Positions 27,905 to 39,360 are shown, counted from the stretch's first letter. The stretch is 64,000 nucleotides of DNA from Prochlorococcaceae cyanobacterium jk18x22bins.40 (GCA_022826155.1 JAJDVL010000042.1:1-64000), one strand, 5' to 3'. Numbers and translations: made by a program. The notes: generated by a model from the sequence alone, not told the origin.

Positions 27905-29746
27905 ATGACCAAGCAAATTCTTATTGCTGAAAAGCTGCGCATTGCTGCCATTCTCAACAATGAACGTATTGACCAGTTGATTGTTGCCCAAGGTCAGCAT
28001 CAGATTGGCGACATCTATCTTGGAACGGTAGAGAACGTCCACCCAGGGATTGATGCCGCCTTCGTGAACATCGGTGAAAGTGAAAGAAATGGTTTCATTC
28101 ACGTCACCGATCTGGGTCCTCTACGACTGCGGCAGACTGCTGGATCCATCACAGAACTGCTGGAGCCGCGCCAGAGAGTTCTGGTGCAGGTCATGAAAGA
28201 GCCCACAGGCAGCAAAGGGCCTCGGCTCACAGGAAACATCACCCTGCCCGGGCGCTTTTTGGTGCTCCAACCCAGTGGACAAGGGGTCAACATTTCCCGC
28301 AGTATTAACGAAGAGGCCGAGCGTGATCGTCTTCGGGCTTTGGCGGTTTTGATCAAGCCTGCCGGAACCGGCCTGCTGGTGCGCACAAAAGCCGAAGGGG
28401 TGGGAGAGGACCAGATTATTGACGACCTCGAAATGCTCTACCGCCAGTGGGAGACGATTCAGTCCACCGTGGAGACTTGTCACCCCCCAGTACTCCTGAA
28501 CCGCGATGACGACTTTGTTCATCGCACCCTGCGGGATCACTGTGGACCGGGTCTGGACAAGGTGGTGGTGGACAGTCCTCAGGTGGTGGAGCGGGTCAAA
28601 ACCTTCCTTGGGGCAGAAAAGAACACCGTTGCGGTGGACTCCTGTGCCAGTGCAGAGGAATTGCTGGAAGCCTTCCGCATTCATGCGGCAATTCACCAGG
28701 CCCTCCTGCCACGGGTAGATCTGCCCTCCGGCGGTTACGTGATCATTGAGCCGACGGAAGCCCTAACAGTGGTTGACGTGAACTCCGGCTCCTTTACACG
28801 GTCCGCCAATGCCCGCGAGACGGTGTTGTGGACCAACTGCGAAGCCGCCACTGAGATTGCCCGCCAACTCCAACTGCGCAACATCGGCGGCATGATTATC
28901 GTTGACTTTATCGACATGGAGTCGCGACGGGATCAACTGTTGTTGCTGGAGCACTTCATGAAGGCCATGGAGCCCGACAAGGCAAGGCCTCAGATTGCTC
29001 AGATTACGGAGTTGGGATTGGTGGAACTGACTCGCAAGCGCCAGGGTCAGAATATTTACGAACTCTTTGGCAGCCAGTGCCCCAACTGTGCTGGCCTGGG
29101 CTACGTGGCCACGGTGCCGGGCAAGGCCACCATGCAGCCTTTGGCAACCGGGACCGTGCAACCCCCCGTGACCACGACCGCTGCTCCTGGGGACACCAAC
29201 GTGGTGGATGGGGCCAACGGTGGCGGCAACAACCGCCGTCGTCGCCGTGGCGGCGGTGGCCGCAGTGGCGCATCAGCCCCTGTCGAGACCCCGGCCACCC
29301 CAAGCGCAGCCCTGGACGAACCAGAAACCAGACCATCGCCTGAGGCAGAATCCGGCCCATCCAGTGCCAACGCTCCGGAGACCGTTGCCGTACCCATGAG
29401 TGAAGATCAAAAGCTGGTCTTCAGTTGGTGCGGCTTCAATCCAGCGCTGATGGCTCCCACGCCACCCAGGGACTTGAATACCGTAGCGGTTCGTGTGGTT
29501 AGCCCTGGCGGCGATACGCAGCCTCCCTTGGCTGAAGCCGAGGATCAAACGACTGATGCCACGGTGGTTACCCAGCCAGAGGCGGACAAAACAACAGACA
29601 ACAGGGCCAGGATGGTGGGCGGCAGTGCTGCCGTCCCCCAGGCCGAGACACCCATGGCCACCCAAGGGGAGGCTGGGCCGACGGCGTCCGATCATGGGCA
29701 AGACAGTGACCGACCGCGACGGCGACGGCGACGCTCTGCCGTCTGA
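27905..29746 (+). CDS. rne: Ribonuclease E/G
   Basis: 613 aa endoribonuclease, main initiator of mRNA decay and rRNA processing. It has an S1 domain (about residues 35-115, [23 protein letters not shown]), the DNase I-like catalytic part with [11 protein letters not shown] and [13 protein letters not shown], and the zinc-link CPNC near residues 392-395. The C-terminus is low-complexity with Arg tracts ([10 protein letters not shown], then [10 protein letters not shown] at the very end); the terminal Arg run is the cyanobacterial site that recruits PNPase. Overlaps rnhB by 53 bp. Confidence 0.95.
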   Translation: MTKQILIAEKLRIAAILNNERIDQLIVAQGQHQIGDIYLGTVENVHPGIDAAFVNIGESERNGFIHVTDLGPLRLRQTAGSITELLEPRQRVLVQVMKEPTGSKGPRLTGNITLPGRFLVLQPSGQGVNISRSINEEAERDRLRALAVLIKPAGTGLLVRTKAEGVGEDQIIDDLEMLYRQWETIQSTVETCHPPVLLNRDDDFVHRTLRDHCGPGLDKVVVDSPQVVERVKTFLGAEKNTVAVDSCASAEELLEAFRIHAAIHQALLPRVDLPSGGYVIIEPTEALTVVDVNSGSFTRSANARETVLWTNCEAATEIARQLQLRNIGGMIIVDFIDMESRRDQLLLLEHFMKAMEPDKARPQIAQITELGLVELTRKRQGQNIYELFGSQCPNCAGLGYVATVPGKATMQPLATGTVQPPVTTTAAPGDTNVVDGANGGGNNRRRRRGGGGRSGASAPVETPATPSAALDEPETRPSPEAESGPSSANAPETVAVPMSEDQKLVFSWCGFNPALMAPTPPRDLNTVAVRVVSPGGDTQPPLAEAEDQTTDATVVTQPEADKTTDNRARMVGGSAAVPQAETPMATQGEAGPTASDHGQDSDRPRRRRRRSAV

Positions 29747-30464
29747 GGGCCTGGCCCGGGGGGGAGAGGACGCACGTCTTGGGGCTGCTGCCGGGGTGGC
29801 CTTGGCGTCCCTCGCCGGAGTGGATGAAGTGGGCCGAGGCTGCTTGTTCGGCCCTGTGTTTGCAGCGGCCTGCTGCCTGGATGTGGCCGCATGGCCCATC
29901 CTTGCTGCTGCTGGTGTTCAAGACAGCAAGGCCCTCAAGCCGGTTCATCGCCAAAGACTTCTGCCGGTCATTGACCGCCTGGCCATGGATCTGGGTTTAG
30001 GGCAAGCCTCGGCCCGGGAAATTGATCAACGGGGCATACGGGCTGCGACGGAGTTGGCCATGGTCCGCGCCCTGCAGCGTCTTGCCCAAGTGCCACGGTT
30101 GGTGCTGGTGGACGGCAACCTGAGACTGCGGCCCTGGCGCAACCGTCAGCAGATGGTGGTGCGCGGGGACCAACGTTGCCTGACCATTGCCTGTGCCAGC
30201 ATCGTGGCCAAGGAAGCCAGGGACGATTTACTCCTCCGACTGGATCGGCGCTTCCCTGGCTACGGCCTGGCCTCCCATAAGGGCTATGGAACACCTCGGC
30301 ACCGGGAAGCGCTCAAGCGCCTGGGTCCCACGCCTCTGCACCGTCTCAGCTTTCTGAGGAAGACTCTGGGAGCAGCAGAGATCCTGGGGGAGAAGACGTC
30401 ACTCAATTCTCACGGCACCAGTTCTGGAAGTCCTGCAACAACTTCCGGCTCATCCTGGCCTTGA
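29694..30464 (+). CDS. rnhB: Ribonuclease HII
   Basis: 256 aa from the ATG at 29694. RNase HII nicks at ribonucleotides in DNA. Active-site Asp-Glu lies in [15 protein letters not shown] (from about residue 42), with further Asp residues in VQDSKAL and VLVDGN and in KEARDDLLL. The start overlaps the Arg-rich end of rne, and the exact start is unsure; GTG codons downstream are possible. The Ser/Thr-rich C-terminal tail beyond LRKTLG overlaps the convergent DUF1997 gene by 62 bp and may be non-essential. Confidence 0.92.
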   Translation: MGKTVTDRDGDGDALPSEGLARGGEDARLGAAAGVALASLAGVDEVGRGCLFGPVFAAACCLDVAAWPILAAAGVQDSKALKPVHRQRLLPVIDRLAMDLGLGQASAREIDQRGIRAATELAMVRALQRLAQVPRLVLVDGNLRLRPWRNRQQMVVRGDQRCLTIACASIVAKEARDDLLLRLDRRFPGYGLASHKGYGTPRHREALKRLGPTPLHRLSFLRKTLGAAEILGEKTSLNSHGTSSGSPATTSGSSWP

Positions 30465-30924
30465 TTCTCCCCAGAACACCGGCCAACACTCGGACACCCG
30501 TGCTTTCCAGGACGGTTTTGGGAATCAAGCGCAGCAACTCCGGGCGGGTCACCTGTACAGCCAGGGACGCCTCCCCCTCCAATTGCCCATCACGGGCCTC
30601 CAGCCAGGAATCCAACTGGAGTTGAAAGTCGTTGACGGCCAGCGCCGTGCTATCGAGGCGACACCGGCAGGAGCGAATGATCAACCGCTGTGACAAGAGC
30701 GTGGTGCGCAGGTCAACAACGGGTTGCACCTGCAATTGAAAGACCTTGAATCGGGGGAGCGTGTAGCGGTAACGGGCCGGTCCCAGGACATGAAGTTCGC
30801 CCGAACCCAGCAGGACCCTGACCACCCGTTCCTCTTGCCTTAAATAAGCAGCTAGACTCTCCAAGGATCCTGGTACAGCCAGACCCAGCTTTTGCCGGGC
30901 CGAGAAGGCCAATTTCATGGCCAT
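30403..30924 (-). CDS. DUF1997 family protein
   Basis: 173 aa. Sequence pattern [23 protein letters not shown] and [24 protein letters not shown] fits the cyanobacterial/plastid DUF1997 family, proteins of unknown function with lipid-binding-like beta-rich folds. Mostly soluble with a basic C-terminus. Convergent with and overlapping rnhB at its 3' end; divergent from pheA with a 29-bp gap. Confidence 0.75.
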   Translation of the reverse strand: MAMKLAFSARQKLGLAVPGSLESLAAYLRQEERVVRVLLGSGELHVLGPARYRYTLPRFKVFQLQVQPVVDLRTTLLSQRLIIRSCRCRLDSTALAVNDFQLQLDSWLEARDGQLEGEASLAVQVTRPELLRLIPKTVLESTGVRVLAGVLGRIKARMSRKLLQDFQNWCREN

Positions 30925-30953
30925 GGCGCCACTGTTGATGGGATCTTAGCCAA

Positions 30954-31925
30954 GTGAGATTCCGTCACCCACCCTTGCCTGTTCCTTTCATTGCTTTTCT
31001 AGGCCCCTCCGGCACCTATGCCGAGGCTGCCTGCCGCCAACTGGCTCAGGCCCAAGGTCTGGAGGACCATACTCCTCGTTCCGGACTGTCCATCCAGCAC
31101 GTGCTGCACCAACTCAAGACCGAGCATGGGGGGGACGGCACGGTGGCCGCCGCCGTGGTGCCGGTGGAGAATTCCGTGCAGGGTGGCGTAACGGCCACGC
31201 TGGACACCCTCTGGAGCTTAAGTGCTCCCTGTTGTCCTCCGGACGCTCCCGATCCCTATGGACCCCAGGGTCTGAAAATTGCGTGCGGCCTGGTGCTGCC
31301 CATCCGTCATGCGTTGCTGGGGAGTGGCCGCATGGAGAACATCAGCGAAGTCATCTCCCATTCCCAGGCCCTGGGCCAGTGCAGCACTTGGTTGAACAAC
31401 CACCTCCCCCAGGCCCTGCAGTTGCCCGCCACGTCCACGGCAGAAGCTGCCCGGATGGTGAAAGGCAGCCGCTTCCGTGGAGCCATTGCCTCGCTGGATG
31501 CCGCCAGAGAACAGGACCTGGACGTTTTGGCCTATCCCATCAACGACGAACCGAACAATTGCACCCGCTTTCTGTTGGTGCGGCCCGTTATAGGGACGGA
31601 GCGCTCCGGCGCCCCCTCTGCGACTGGGGACCACGCCGTGATCACCAGCCTTTGTTTCTCTCTGCGGCAGCGAGACCGCCCTGGGGCACTGGTGGAGGCA
31701 TTGCAGGTCTTCCATGACCAGTCCCTGAACATGTCCCGCATTGAGTCCCGTCCCGCCAAGACTGGTTTGGGAAAATACGTTTTTTTCGTTGACGTTGAGG
31801 GTCATTATCAGGCTGCACCTTTCCAGAAGGCTCTGCAAAACCTGTATCCCACCTGTGAGCACCTGCTTAATTTTGGCAGCTATCCAGTGATGACCGTGGC
31901 CCCGGAAACTATCGGACGCCCATGA
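30954..31925 (+). CDS. pheA: Prephenate dehydratase
   Basis: 323 aa from a GTG start at 30954. It makes phenylpyruvate for phenylalanine synthesis. The catalytic domain (about 15-200) opens with FLGPSGTYAEAA, includes PVENSVQGGVTATLDTL and ends with the catalytic Thr-Arg-Phe (NCTRFLLV). A regulatory ACT domain (about 225-310) has RPGALVEALQVF and the Phe-binding ESRP. No chorismate mutase domain is fused, as expected in cyanobacteria. Confidence 0.94.
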   Translation: MRFRHPPLPVPFIAFLGPSGTYAEAACRQLAQAQGLEDHTPRSGLSIQHVLHQLKTEHGGDGTVAAAVVPVENSVQGGVTATLDTLWSLSAPCCPPDAPDPYGPQGLKIACGLVLPIRHALLGSGRMENISEVISHSQALGQCSTWLNNHLPQALQLPATSTAEAARMVKGSRFRGAIASLDAAREQDLDVLAYPINDEPNNCTRFLLVRPVIGTERSGAPSATGDHAVITSLCFSLRQRDRPGALVEALQVFHDQSLNMSRIESRPAKTGLGKYVFFVDVEGHYQAAPFQKALQNLYPTCEHLLNFGSYPVMTVAPETIGRP

Positions 31926-31942
31926 ATCACGGGACATGGGGA

Positions 31943-32437
31943 CTAGAGGTTGGCTGCTCTGGTGAAGGCATCCAGGATGCCGCCAACCTGGCTGATGCCC
32001 AGAAGAACCACGGCAATTCCCAGCACGGCTCCCACAAACACCTGACGCCGGGTATGCCCCAAGTTGATGTTCAGGGGTTCGAGGGAGGAGCAACAGTCAG
32101 CATCTACTGGAGTCGTCATCAAGGCGTTGAGCCGCTCAGCGTGGAGGCCGGCAGCGCGACGTACACCACTGGCGTCGTACATCACCACCAGGGCCAGGGC
32201 GCAGGCCAGGGCAAACAGGGGCTGATCAAAGCCCACCTGCCAGCCCACGCCAGCAGCCACCCCACTGACCAGCGTCGCATGGCTGGAGGGCATCCCACCG
32301 GTCTCCAGGAGCACCGCCGGGCGCCAACGGCGCTCCGTCACCAGTACAACCAACAGCTTGCTGAACTGGGCCGCACCACAGGCCAGGAGGGCCCAAGCGA
32401 GAACAGCGTTGTCGGCAAGCGCGGTGAGAGCATCCAT
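31943..32437 (-). CDS. Divergent PAP2-family membrane protein
   Basis: 164 aa with about four membrane segments. GGMPSSHATLVSGVAAGVGW and the distal GHTRRQVFVGAVLG carry the histidine motifs of the divergent PAP2 (DUF212) family. YDASGVRRAAGLHAERLN between them is also typical. PAP2 relatives are lipid phosphatases, but this branch is unproven. It follows crtE by 5 bp on the same strand, so a role on prenyl diphosphates is an attractive guess. Confidence 0.85.
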   Translation of the reverse strand: MDALTALADNAVLAWALLACGAAQFSKLLVVLVTERRWRPAVLLETGGMPSSHATLVSGVAAGVGWQVGFDQPLFALACALALVVMYDASGVRRAAGLHAERLNALMTTPVDADCCSSLEPLNINLGHTRRQVFVGAVLGIAVVLLGISQVGGILDAFTRAANL

Positions 32438-32442
32438 GGGGA

Positions 32443-33339
32443 TCAGTGATTACGGGTGGTGATGAAGTCCGCCAAGGCCAACAGCGGGCGAGCGGCCTCC
32501 CCCTGTGGAGCCAGGGCAGCCTTGGCTGTGGTGATCAACTCGGTCGCGCTCCGGCGAGACGCCTCAAGGCCCAGCAGGGCCGGGTAGGTGCTCTTTTCGG
32601 TGAGCAGGTCCTTGCCCGCAGTTTTGCCCAGGGTGGCGCTGTCTGCCGTCACGTCCAGAATGTCGTCGATGATCTGAAACGCCAGACCGATGTTGCGGGC
32701 GTAGCGGCGCAGATCCGCCACCAACGCCTCGGCCGCTCCGGCAATGAGGGCGCCGCTGATGACCGACGCCTCCAACAGGGCCGCCGTCTTATGGAGGTGA
32801 ATAAACTCCAGGGTCTCCAGGGGGACCCGCTTCCCCTCACTAGCCAGATCCACCACCTGTCCCCCCACAAGGCCGGGCGCTCCCGCGGCCCTGGCCAACT
32901 CGGCGGTGACCGCCAGTAGCCGCTGGGCCGGAACATCGGACGAGCGCCCCGTCACCATCTCGAACGCCTGGCAGAGCAAAGCGTCACCAGCCAGGATCGC
33001 CATGGCTTCGCCAAACATTTTGTGGTTGGTGGGGCGGCCCCGCCGCAGGTCATCATCGTCCATGGCCGGTAGATCGTCATGGATCAAGGACATGGTATGG
33101 ACCATCTCCAAGGCGCAGGCCGTGGGAAGGGCCAGCCGGGGGTCTCCACCCGCCAACTCACAACTGGCCAGGCAGAGAACGGGGCGCAGCCGCTTGCCTC
33201 CCGCCAACAGGGAGTACTCCATGGCCTGCCGCAGACTGGCGGGTTGCTCCAGTGTCACGGCTTCTGCAAGGGCGGCCTCCACCTGGATCTTTTTGGCCTG
33301 AAGATAAGCCTCCAATTCAAAGGGCTGTTGATGGGCCAT
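32443..33339 (-). CDS. crtE: Geranylgeranyl diphosphate synthase
   Basis: 298 aa trans-prenyltransferase. First aspartate-rich motif in [18 protein letters not shown], second in [11 protein letters not shown]. It supplies GGPP for carotenoids, phytyl chains of chlorophyll and tocopherols and quinones. Works downstream of Dxs and upstream of CrtR, both encoded elsewhere in this window. Upstream partner of the PAP2-like gene; hisB lies 90 bp further upstream on the same strand. Confidence 0.93.
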   Translation of the reverse strand: MAHQQPFELEAYLQAKKIQVEAALAEAVTLEQPASLRQAMEYSLLAGGKRLRPVLCLASCELAGGDPRLALPTACALEMVHTMSLIHDDLPAMDDDDLRRGRPTNHKMFGEAMAILAGDALLCQAFEMVTGRSSDVPAQRLLAVTAELARAAGAPGLVGGQVVDLASEGKRVPLETLEFIHLHKTAALLEASVISGALIAGAAEALVADLRRYARNIGLAFQIIDDILDVTADSATLGKTAGKDLLTEKSTYPALLGLEASRRSATELITTAKAALAPQGEAARPLLALADFITTRNH

Positions 33340-33429
33340 GGCAAATGGAACTGGAGCCGTCCCACAGAAACGGCATGGGGAGCCATTGTCCCTTAGGGGC
33401 TTCCCCCAGGAGCTTGTTGAAAAGCCTCC

Positions 33430-34125
33430 TCAAACGCCCCCCGCCTGCTCCAGCACACCCTTGGAGCTGGGCACTTGGCCGGAGCGCCGTGGGTCCACCT
33501 CCGTGGCCATGCGCAACGCCCGGGCAAAGGCCTTGAAGCAAGCCTCCACAACGTGGTGGTCGTTGCGCCCATGGAGTTGGCGGATATGCAGCGTCAGACC
33601 ACTGTTGTTCACTACGGCCACAAAAAACTCCCGCACAAGCTGGGTGTCGTAGCGACCTATGCGCTCGGCGCGCAGTTGCAGGTCAAACTCCAGGTGGGGG
33701 CGACCGGAGCAGTCCAGCGCCACCTGCACCAGGGCTTCATCCAACGGGGCCAAGAAGTGCCCGAAGCGGTAAATCCCGCAGCGATCCCCCAAAGCCTGAC
33801 CCAGGGCCTGACCCAGGCTGATGCCCACGTCTTCGTTGGTGTGGTGGTCGTCAATCTCGGTGTCCCCCCGAGCCTGCACCTGAAGATCAAAGAGACCATG
33901 GCTTACCAGTTGCATGAGCATATGGTCCAGAAAAGGAATGGTGGTCTCCACTTGGCCACAACCGGTTCCGTCCAGGTTCAGACACAACCGCACCTGGGTT
34001 TCACGGGTCACTCGTTTCACGGAACCGGTGCGTCCTCCATGATCTGCGTTGATGGTGCTCGGCACTGACTTGGGAATGACTGCCATGGGGAGGAGGGATC
34101 CAACAGAACGAGTTTGGAGGGTCAC
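33430..34125 (-). CDS. hisB: Imidazoleglycerol-phosphate dehydratase
   Basis: 231 aa, histidine synthesis step six. Metal-binding motifs [10 protein letters not shown] and [14 protein letters not shown] are present, along with [13 protein letters not shown]. Typical length is about 200 aa; the N-terminal 35 residues are extra, and a start at 34086 ([11 protein letters not shown]) is possible. The longest start overlaps ileS by 4 bp (ATGA), which supports translational coupling and hence 34125. Confidence 0.93.
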   Translation of the reverse strand: MTLQTRSVGSLLPMAVIPKSVPSTINADHGGRTGSVKRVTRETQVRLCLNLDGTGCGQVETTIPFLDHMLMQLVSHGLFDLQVQARGDTEIDDHHTNEDVGISLGQALGQALGDRCGIYRFGHFLAPLDEALVQVALDCSGRPHLEFDLQLRAERIGRYDTQLVREFFVAVVNNSGLTLHIRQLHGRNDHHVVEACFKAFARALRMATEVDPRRSGQVPSSKGVLEQAGGV

Positions 34126-37049
34126 ACGGCGGCTGGCAAACGCTTGAGAACGGCTGCGCAGCGATCACAGATGTGGGAACCGTCGTCCAGGATTCGCCCC
34201 TGATCCGTGGTGTAGTGCCAGCAACGGGAACACTTCCAACCTTCCGCCTTGGCCACCTGAATGTGGAGGCCGTCCTCCCGGGATTCCGCCAAGGGCTGAG
34301 GCAAAGGATCACCGCCAAGGCGCAGTTGGGAGACCAGGAGCCAGTCTTTCACCATGTTCTCCACCTTGGAGCCGTGATCCTGAAGCCAGGTGACGGCCCC
34401 TTGCAGGTCCGAATCCTGAATATCCAGTCGCACCTGTGCCTCCAGGGAGGCGCCCATGTGGCCAGCAGCCTGGATGGCCTGAAGCTGGCGGTTGACACCG
34501 GTGCGCAGGCGGCGCAACTGCCCCACAACCGCTGCCAACCGGTCATGGCGCCATTCAGCAGGGGCCTGGGGCCAGGCTCGCTCAAATACGGAGGTTTCCC
34601 GGACGGGATAGGGAAGGTTCTGCCAGATGTCCTCAGCCATGTGGCAGAGCACAGGGGCCATCATGCCCGCCAACTGCTCCACCACCACAGACAGCACCGT
34701 TTGGCACTGATGCCGGGACAGGTCTTGGGGGGCACTGATATATAATCTATCCTTGACAATATCCAGATAAAAGTTGGAAAGGTCAACCACACAAAAGTTT
34801 TGAAGAATCTGGAAGAAACGGTAGAACTCATAGTCTTCAAATGCCTTGGTTGCCTCCTGGAGAACCTCTCCTGTGCGATGTAGAAGCCAGCGATCCAGCC
34901 ATGCCAGCTTTTCCAAGGGAACACCGTCTGTTTCGGGCTGGAAGTCATGAATATTGCCGAGCATGTAGCGGCAGGTGTTACGCACTTTGCGGTACACATC
35001 CGCCAGTTGCCGCAGGATGCCCGAGCCAATGGGCACGTCGGAGGAATAGTCCACGGAACTCACCCAGAGCCGCAACACGTCAGCCCCATAGGCCGGCTCG
35101 GCTTTCTTGTTCTTGCCACCGGCAATAATGATTGTGGGATCCACAACGTTGCCGAGGGATTTACTCATCTTGCGGCCCTGTTCATCCAGGGTGAAGCCAT
35201 GGGTGAGCACACAGCGGTAGGGCGCATGGCCATGCACGGCAACAGACGTGAGCAGGGACGATTGAAACCAACCCCGATGTTGATCCGAACCCTCCAGGTA
35301 CAGATGGGCCGGATAGGTGAGTTCCTCGCGACCAGCCGCCACCGCCGCCCAGCTTGAGCCGGAATCAAACCACACGTCCATGGTGTCGGTGCCCTTGCGC
35401 CAGCGCTTTGCCTCCGGGGCATAGGAAGGTGGCAAGAGTTCCGCCTCGTCCATGGTCCACCAAACGTCGCTGCCGTGGGTGGCAAACAGTTGCTGCACAT
35501 GGGCAATGGTGTCTTCGTTGAGCAGCACCTCGTCTCCACTGCGGGCATAGAACACCGGAATGGGCACACCCCAGACCCGTTGCCGGGAGATACACCAGTC
35601 CCCCCGTTCCTGCACCATCGCCTCAATGCGGTTTTGGCCGGAGCCGGGAAGCCATGTGACCTGGCCAATGGCTGTCAGGGCCACATCCCGGAAGCCGTCC
35701 AACGAGGCAAACCATTGCTCCGTGGCACGGAAGATGGTGGGTTTTTTCGTGCGCCAGTCGTAGGGGTAGCGGTGGGTGTAGGGCACGGAGGCCAGCAGGG
35801 CATCCCCGTCCCTGAGGGCGGCAATGATGGCGGGGTTGGCATCCTCCAGCACGTTGAGCCCGGCGAAGGGGCCAGCCTCGGTGGTGAAGTGCCCCGCGCC
35901 ATCCACGGGGCAGAGCGTGGGCAGGCCATAGCGCCGACCAATGACAAAGTCTTCAGCCCCATGCCCTGGGGCAATATGCACCAAACCGGTGCCGGAGTCG
36001 GCGGTGACCATGTCGCCCCCCAACACCACCCGGCCGTGGCGCTCCAACAGAGGGTGTCGATAACCGATCCCCTCCAATGCAGTGCCCGGCATGGTTCGGA
36101 GAACCTCCAGGGGTTGATCCAGAACTTGACTCAGGGCGGCGCGCCGCTCACAGGCCACCACCAGGTGTCGCCCATCAGCCGTGGTTACAACGGCGTAGTC
36201 CATTCGGGGATTCACTGCCACCGCCACGTTGGCTGGCAAAGTCCAGGGGGTGGTGGTCCAGACGGCCAGGTGGAGCGCCTGCCCCTGGGCGGCTGTCCCG
36301 TCCAGGGGCGAGGCCAGGGCATCGGGCACGGTCTCCACGGGAAAGGCCCCATAGACGCTGGGGCTGGTATGACCCTCGGGATACTCCAACTCCGCCTCCG
36401 CCAAAGCTGTGCGGGAGCTGGGACTCCAATGCACCGGTTTCAGGCCGCGGTAGATGTGGCCAGCCAGCACCATGCGGCCAAACACCCCGATCTGCGCAGC
36501 TTCATACTCCTTCTGAAGGGTGAGATAGGGATTGTCCCAGTCCCCCCAGATGCCCCACCGGCGAAAGCCCTGCCGCTGACCTTCCATCTGCTTGCGGGCA
36601 TAGGCTGCGGCTTTTTTGCGAAGCTTGATGGGGGTGAGTTGCTGCCGCTGCTCCGATGTCAGTTGCTGCAAAACCTTCAGTTCAATGGGCAGGCCATGGC
36701 AGTCCCAACCCGGCACAAAGCGCACCTTGCGCCCCTGTAGCAACTTGTACTTGTTGATGATGTCCTTGAGCACCTTGTTGAGGGCATGGCCCATGTGCAA
36801 GGCCCCGTTGGCATAGGGGGGACCATCGTGGAGCACGAAGGGCTCACCGGGATTGCTCCGGCTCAGTCGCTCATACACCTTGTGCTCAGCCCAGAACCGC
36901 TGGAGCTGGGGCTCTCGCTCCACGGCATTGGCCCGCATCCCGAAACCGGTCTTCGGGAGGTTGATGGTGTTTCGGATGCTGTCACTCTCCACGGCGAGGT
37001 GCAGGTTCGGATGCTGGCAATCTTCCCGCCTCTCTTGCCCTTGTGGCAA
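34122..37049 (-). CDS. ileS: Isoleucyl-tRNA synthetase
   Basis: 975 aa class I aminoacyl-tRNA synthetase. HIGH-type motif is HMGH (in [17 protein letters not shown]), the KMSKS motif is intact ([10 protein letters not shown]), an editing domain with [10 protein letters not shown] and the C-terminal zinc finger CSRCW...CDRC are present. The extra N-terminal stretch before [11 protein letters not shown] suggests the start could be internal. No T-box leader is apparent. Precedes hisB. Confidence 0.96.
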   Translation of the reverse strand: MPQGQERREDCQHPNLHLAVESDSIRNTINLPKTGFGMRANAVEREPQLQRFWAEHKVYERLSRSNPGEPFVLHDGPPYANGALHMGHALNKVLKDIINKYKLLQGRKVRFVPGWDCHGLPIELKVLQQLTSEQRQQLTPIKLRKKAAAYARKQMEGQRQGFRRWGIWGDWDNPYLTLQKEYEAAQIGVFGRMVLAGHIYRGLKPVHWSPSSRTALAEAELEYPEGHTSPSVYGAFPVETVPDALASPLDGTAAQGQALHLAVWTTTPWTLPANVAVAVNPRMDYAVVTTADGRHLVVACERRAALSQVLDQPLEVLRTMPGTALEGIGYRHPLLERHGRVVLGGDMVTADSGTGLVHIAPGHGAEDFVIGRRYGLPTLCPVDGAGHFTTEAGPFAGLNVLEDANPAIIAALRDGDALLASVPYTHRYPYDWRTKKPTIFRATEQWFASLDGFRDVALTAIGQVTWLPGSGQNRIEAMVQERGDWCISRQRVWGVPIPVFYARSGDEVLLNEDTIAHVQQLFATHGSDVWWTMDEAELLPPSYAPEAKRWRKGTDTMDVWFDSGSSWAAVAAGREELTYPAHLYLEGSDQHRGWFQSSLLTSVAVHGHAPYRCVLTHGFTLDEQGRKMSKSLGNVVDPTIIIAGGKNKKAEPAYGADVLRLWVSSVDYSSDVPIGSGILRQLADVYRKVRNTCRYMLGNIHDFQPETDGVPLEKLAWLDRWLLHRTGEVLQEATKAFEDYEFYRFFQILQNFCVVDLSNFYLDIVKDRLYISAPQDLSRHQCQTVLSVVVEQLAGMMAPVLCHMAEDIWQNLPYPVRETSVFERAWPQAPAEWRHDRLAAVVGQLRRLRTGVNRQLQAIQAAGHMGASLEAQVRLDIQDSDLQGAVTWLQDHGSKVENMVKDWLLVSQLRLGGDPLPQPLAESREDGLHIQVAKAEGWKCSRCWHYTTDQGRILDDGSHICDRCAAVLKRLPAAV

Positions 37050-37257
37050 GGTGCGTGTCCATCAAGTCATCGCCATCACAACTTCAAGCAGCAGGGATTG
37101 GAAGTCTCTAAGAAAAAGCTGAACAGGGGCACCTGCCATTTCCGCAAAAGTGGACATCCACCCCCTCCACCGTCAACAAACCTCGAACGCTCTGCCTTTA
37201 TCAAGAACGGATTCGGCTCAAGCTATCTTGAGTGGCCACGCCCTAAGATGTCGATCC

Positions 37258-37707
37258 ATGACCCTAGCCCCTGCTTCACTGGAAGACTTGGATGCGGTCG
37301 CCACGCTCTTTGATGCCTATCGGGTTTTCTACGGACAGCCCTCCGACCTGCACAAGGCCCGTGTTTTCATGGAGGCCCGTCTGACGTACGACGATTCGCA
37401 TATCGTTCTGGCCAGGAGTGGGTCGGGGGTGCCGATGGGATTCACACAGCTTTATCCGAGCTTTTCGTCAGTACGCTTGGCACCGGTCTGGATTCTCAAC
37501 GATCTGTTTGTGGATCTTTGCTTTCGCGGCCGCGGGGTGGGCCGGAACTTGATGCGCCATGCAGAGGATGCTGCCCGGGCCGCGGGTGCCTGTGCTATCG
37601 GGCTGGCGACGCATACGCAAAACGCCCAGGCCAAGCAACTATACGAGAGCCTGGGGTACGTCAGGGATGAAGAATTCGACCACTACGAACGGAGTCTGGC
37701 GCAATGA
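37258..37707 (+). CDS. GNAT-family N-acetyltransferase
   Basis: 149 aa from the ATG at 37258 (MTLAPASLEDL); a longer frame upstream lacks family character. The acetyl-CoA-binding motif A is LFVDLCFRGRGVGRNLM (about residues 83-99), followed by GLATHTQNAQAKQLYESLGY. Substrate unknown. The 208-bp gap to ileS contains both divergent promoters. Convergent with the Ycf66-like gene. Confidence 0.88.
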   Translation: MTLAPASLEDLDAVATLFDAYRVFYGQPSDLHKARVFMEARLTYDDSHIVLARSGSGVPMGFTQLYPSFSSVRLAPVWILNDLFVDLCFRGRGVGRNLMRHAEDAARAAGACAIGLATHTQNAQAKQLYESLGYVRDEEFDHYERSLAQ

Positions 37708-37755
37708 CGACCACCACGCCAGGGCTTGTCCCCCAGACCCGTTGGAGTTGGCCGG

Positions 37756-39360
37756 TCAACTGGATTCCCGCAGTTCCGCATCAACTTCGTCAAAGCTGCT
37801 GACCACCAAATCCTTCCCGTCCTGGTCAGGTTGGGTAGGGCCATCCCCAGTCGATTGGGCTGGCTCGGTCTCAGCCCCTGGAGTGTCAGTTACCTCTTGT
37901 GGCCCTCCAGCAGCAGCTTCGGCAGTAACCAAACCTTCGCTGCCCTCGCCTGCAGCAGCTACGTCCCCAGAATCATCTTCTAGCGCCACGTCCACGGGCG
38001 CGCTGTTGTCCATATCCTGGAATCCTGCATCAACTTGGCTGGGCTTGGGGTGGTCCGTTCCACCAAGCGGTTTAGCCTCTTCCACAGGCTCAGGAATGCT
38101 TGGCTCTTCAGGAGCACTCTCCCTAGGCTCTGGCTCAGGATCAACAGCATCGGCGCCCTTGTCACCACCAAGATCATCGCCATTAGGTTGAGCCTCCTCC
38201 GCAGACTCGGGAGTGCTGTGCTCTTCAGGGGTGGCTTCCTCCAACGAAGCCACCACCGGCCCGTCAGTTGGCTTGTCCAGATGCTCCTTCTCCCACGTGG
38301 CGTCCCCGCCTAGATCGGTAGCTGCGTCCTCCACGTTGGCTTCAGCGTCCTCAGTCCCTTGGTCACCATCGCCACCATCAACAGGTTGAGGGGGTTCAGC
38401 ATCAGGGGCGTTATCAACTGTTGGACCTGGGCTCGTCCCCATTGCAGGGGTCACATCCGGGATCCCAGGGTTGGTCTTCTCACCATCCTGGTCCCCCTGT
38501 GCCTCATCGGATGGATCAGGACGGACCCACTCTTTGCGGGCAAGTTTCTGGGCAGACCACCTCTGCTGGCGCTGCTCAACAGGGACTTTCTGGCCTGACA
38601 CTGCACCCCAGGCAGACTTCCCTGCTTGCACAACAGCCGCGACCAAACCAGTCCCGGCGCGATGCTCTTGCTCCAACATGGCTTCCCCGCTTCCACCAGT
38701 GGCTGCATCCTCATCAGAGGCATGGTCAGCCGCTGGATCCGAGCTTGCTTCCATTGCGGGGGGTGCATCCGGGACTCCAGGGCTGGTCCCACCGTCCTGG
38801 TCGCCACCCCGGACAGCCTTTCCTGCCTGGACAGTTGCACCCCAGGTGGCCTTCGCTGCCTGCACAACAGCGGCGACCAAATCGGCCCCAGCGCGACGCC
38901 ACCGGGGCAGGTGGCGCAGCGCCTCCTTCTGGTCCGGAGTGAGAGACTCCCAACGCCCTTGTCCCACCTCGGCGGCGAGACGCGCCATCAGCACGGTGGC
39001 AGTCAACTCGCCAAGGCCCGCACTGCTGAAGACAGGCAGGCGATTCAACAGCAGCAGGGGGGCCAGAGCCGCCAGCGGCAGGGACCACAGCGCATCACGG
39101 GGACGGGAGAGTTCCGGGAAGGCGGTGGGCAGCAACAGGAGGGATAGGGCCAAAACCAGAACCCCGTAACCCAGGCCAAGGGACAGCCCGGAGAAGGTCA
39201 AGGCAACATCCAGCCAATGATTCACTGCGTGCTGCCACGTTTCCGGCATTTCCAGCATCGCAAGAGGGGCTATTCCCCAAAGATTATGTTCAGAGTGTCC
39301 GGGATGCATCGTCTGCCATGACTGCACCATGGATTCTGACAGATTTGCCCAAGGGCACAC
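37756..39360 (-). CDS. Ycf66-like membrane protein with long acidic repeat tail
   Basis: 534 aa from the longest start; 39258 (MLEMPETWQ) is more likely since family similarity begins there. Two membrane segments (about residues 50-78 and 90-106) are followed by ELSRPRD, a segment EVGQGRWESLTPDQKEALR and a later KEWVRPDP, resembling marine picocyanobacterial Ycf66-type proteins. That assignment is from memory of family pattern. The rest is Glu/Asp/Pro/Ser-rich and repetitive (LVAAVVQAxK twice, DQDGxxTxPGxPDxxPAM twice), about 300 residues beyond what I expect for the family. Function unknown. Confidence 0.6.
   Translation of the reverse strand: MCPWANLSESMVQSWQTMHPGHSEHNLWGIAPLAMLEMPETWQHAVNHWLDVALTFSGLSLGLGYGVLVLALSLLLLPTAFPELSRPRDALWSLPLAALAPLLLLNRLPVFSSAGLGELTATVLMARLAAEVGQGRWESLTPDQKEALRHLPRWRRAGADLVAAVVQAAKATWGATVQAGKAVRGGDQDGGTSPGVPDAPPAMEASSDPAADHASDEDAATGGSGEAMLEQEHRAGTGLVAAVVQAGKSAWGAVSGQKVPVEQRQQRWSAQKLARKEWVRPDPSDEAQGDQDGEKTNPGIPDVTPAMGTSPGPTVDNAPDAEPPQPVDGGDGDQGTEDAEANVEDAATDLGGDATWEKEHLDKPTDGPVVASLEEATPEEHSTPESAEEAQPNGDDLGGDKGADAVDPEPEPRESAPEEPSIPEPVEEAKPLGGTDHPKPSQVDAGFQDMDNSAPVDVALEDDSGDVAAAGEGSEGLVTAEAAAGGPQEVTDTPGAETEPAQSTGDGPTQPDQDGKDLVVSSFDEVDAELRESS

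Noticed and set aside
33340-33429. Short gap between hisB and crtE as a possible gene site
   Set aside because: Ninety bases without a convincing ORF or structure; treated as a normal spacer.
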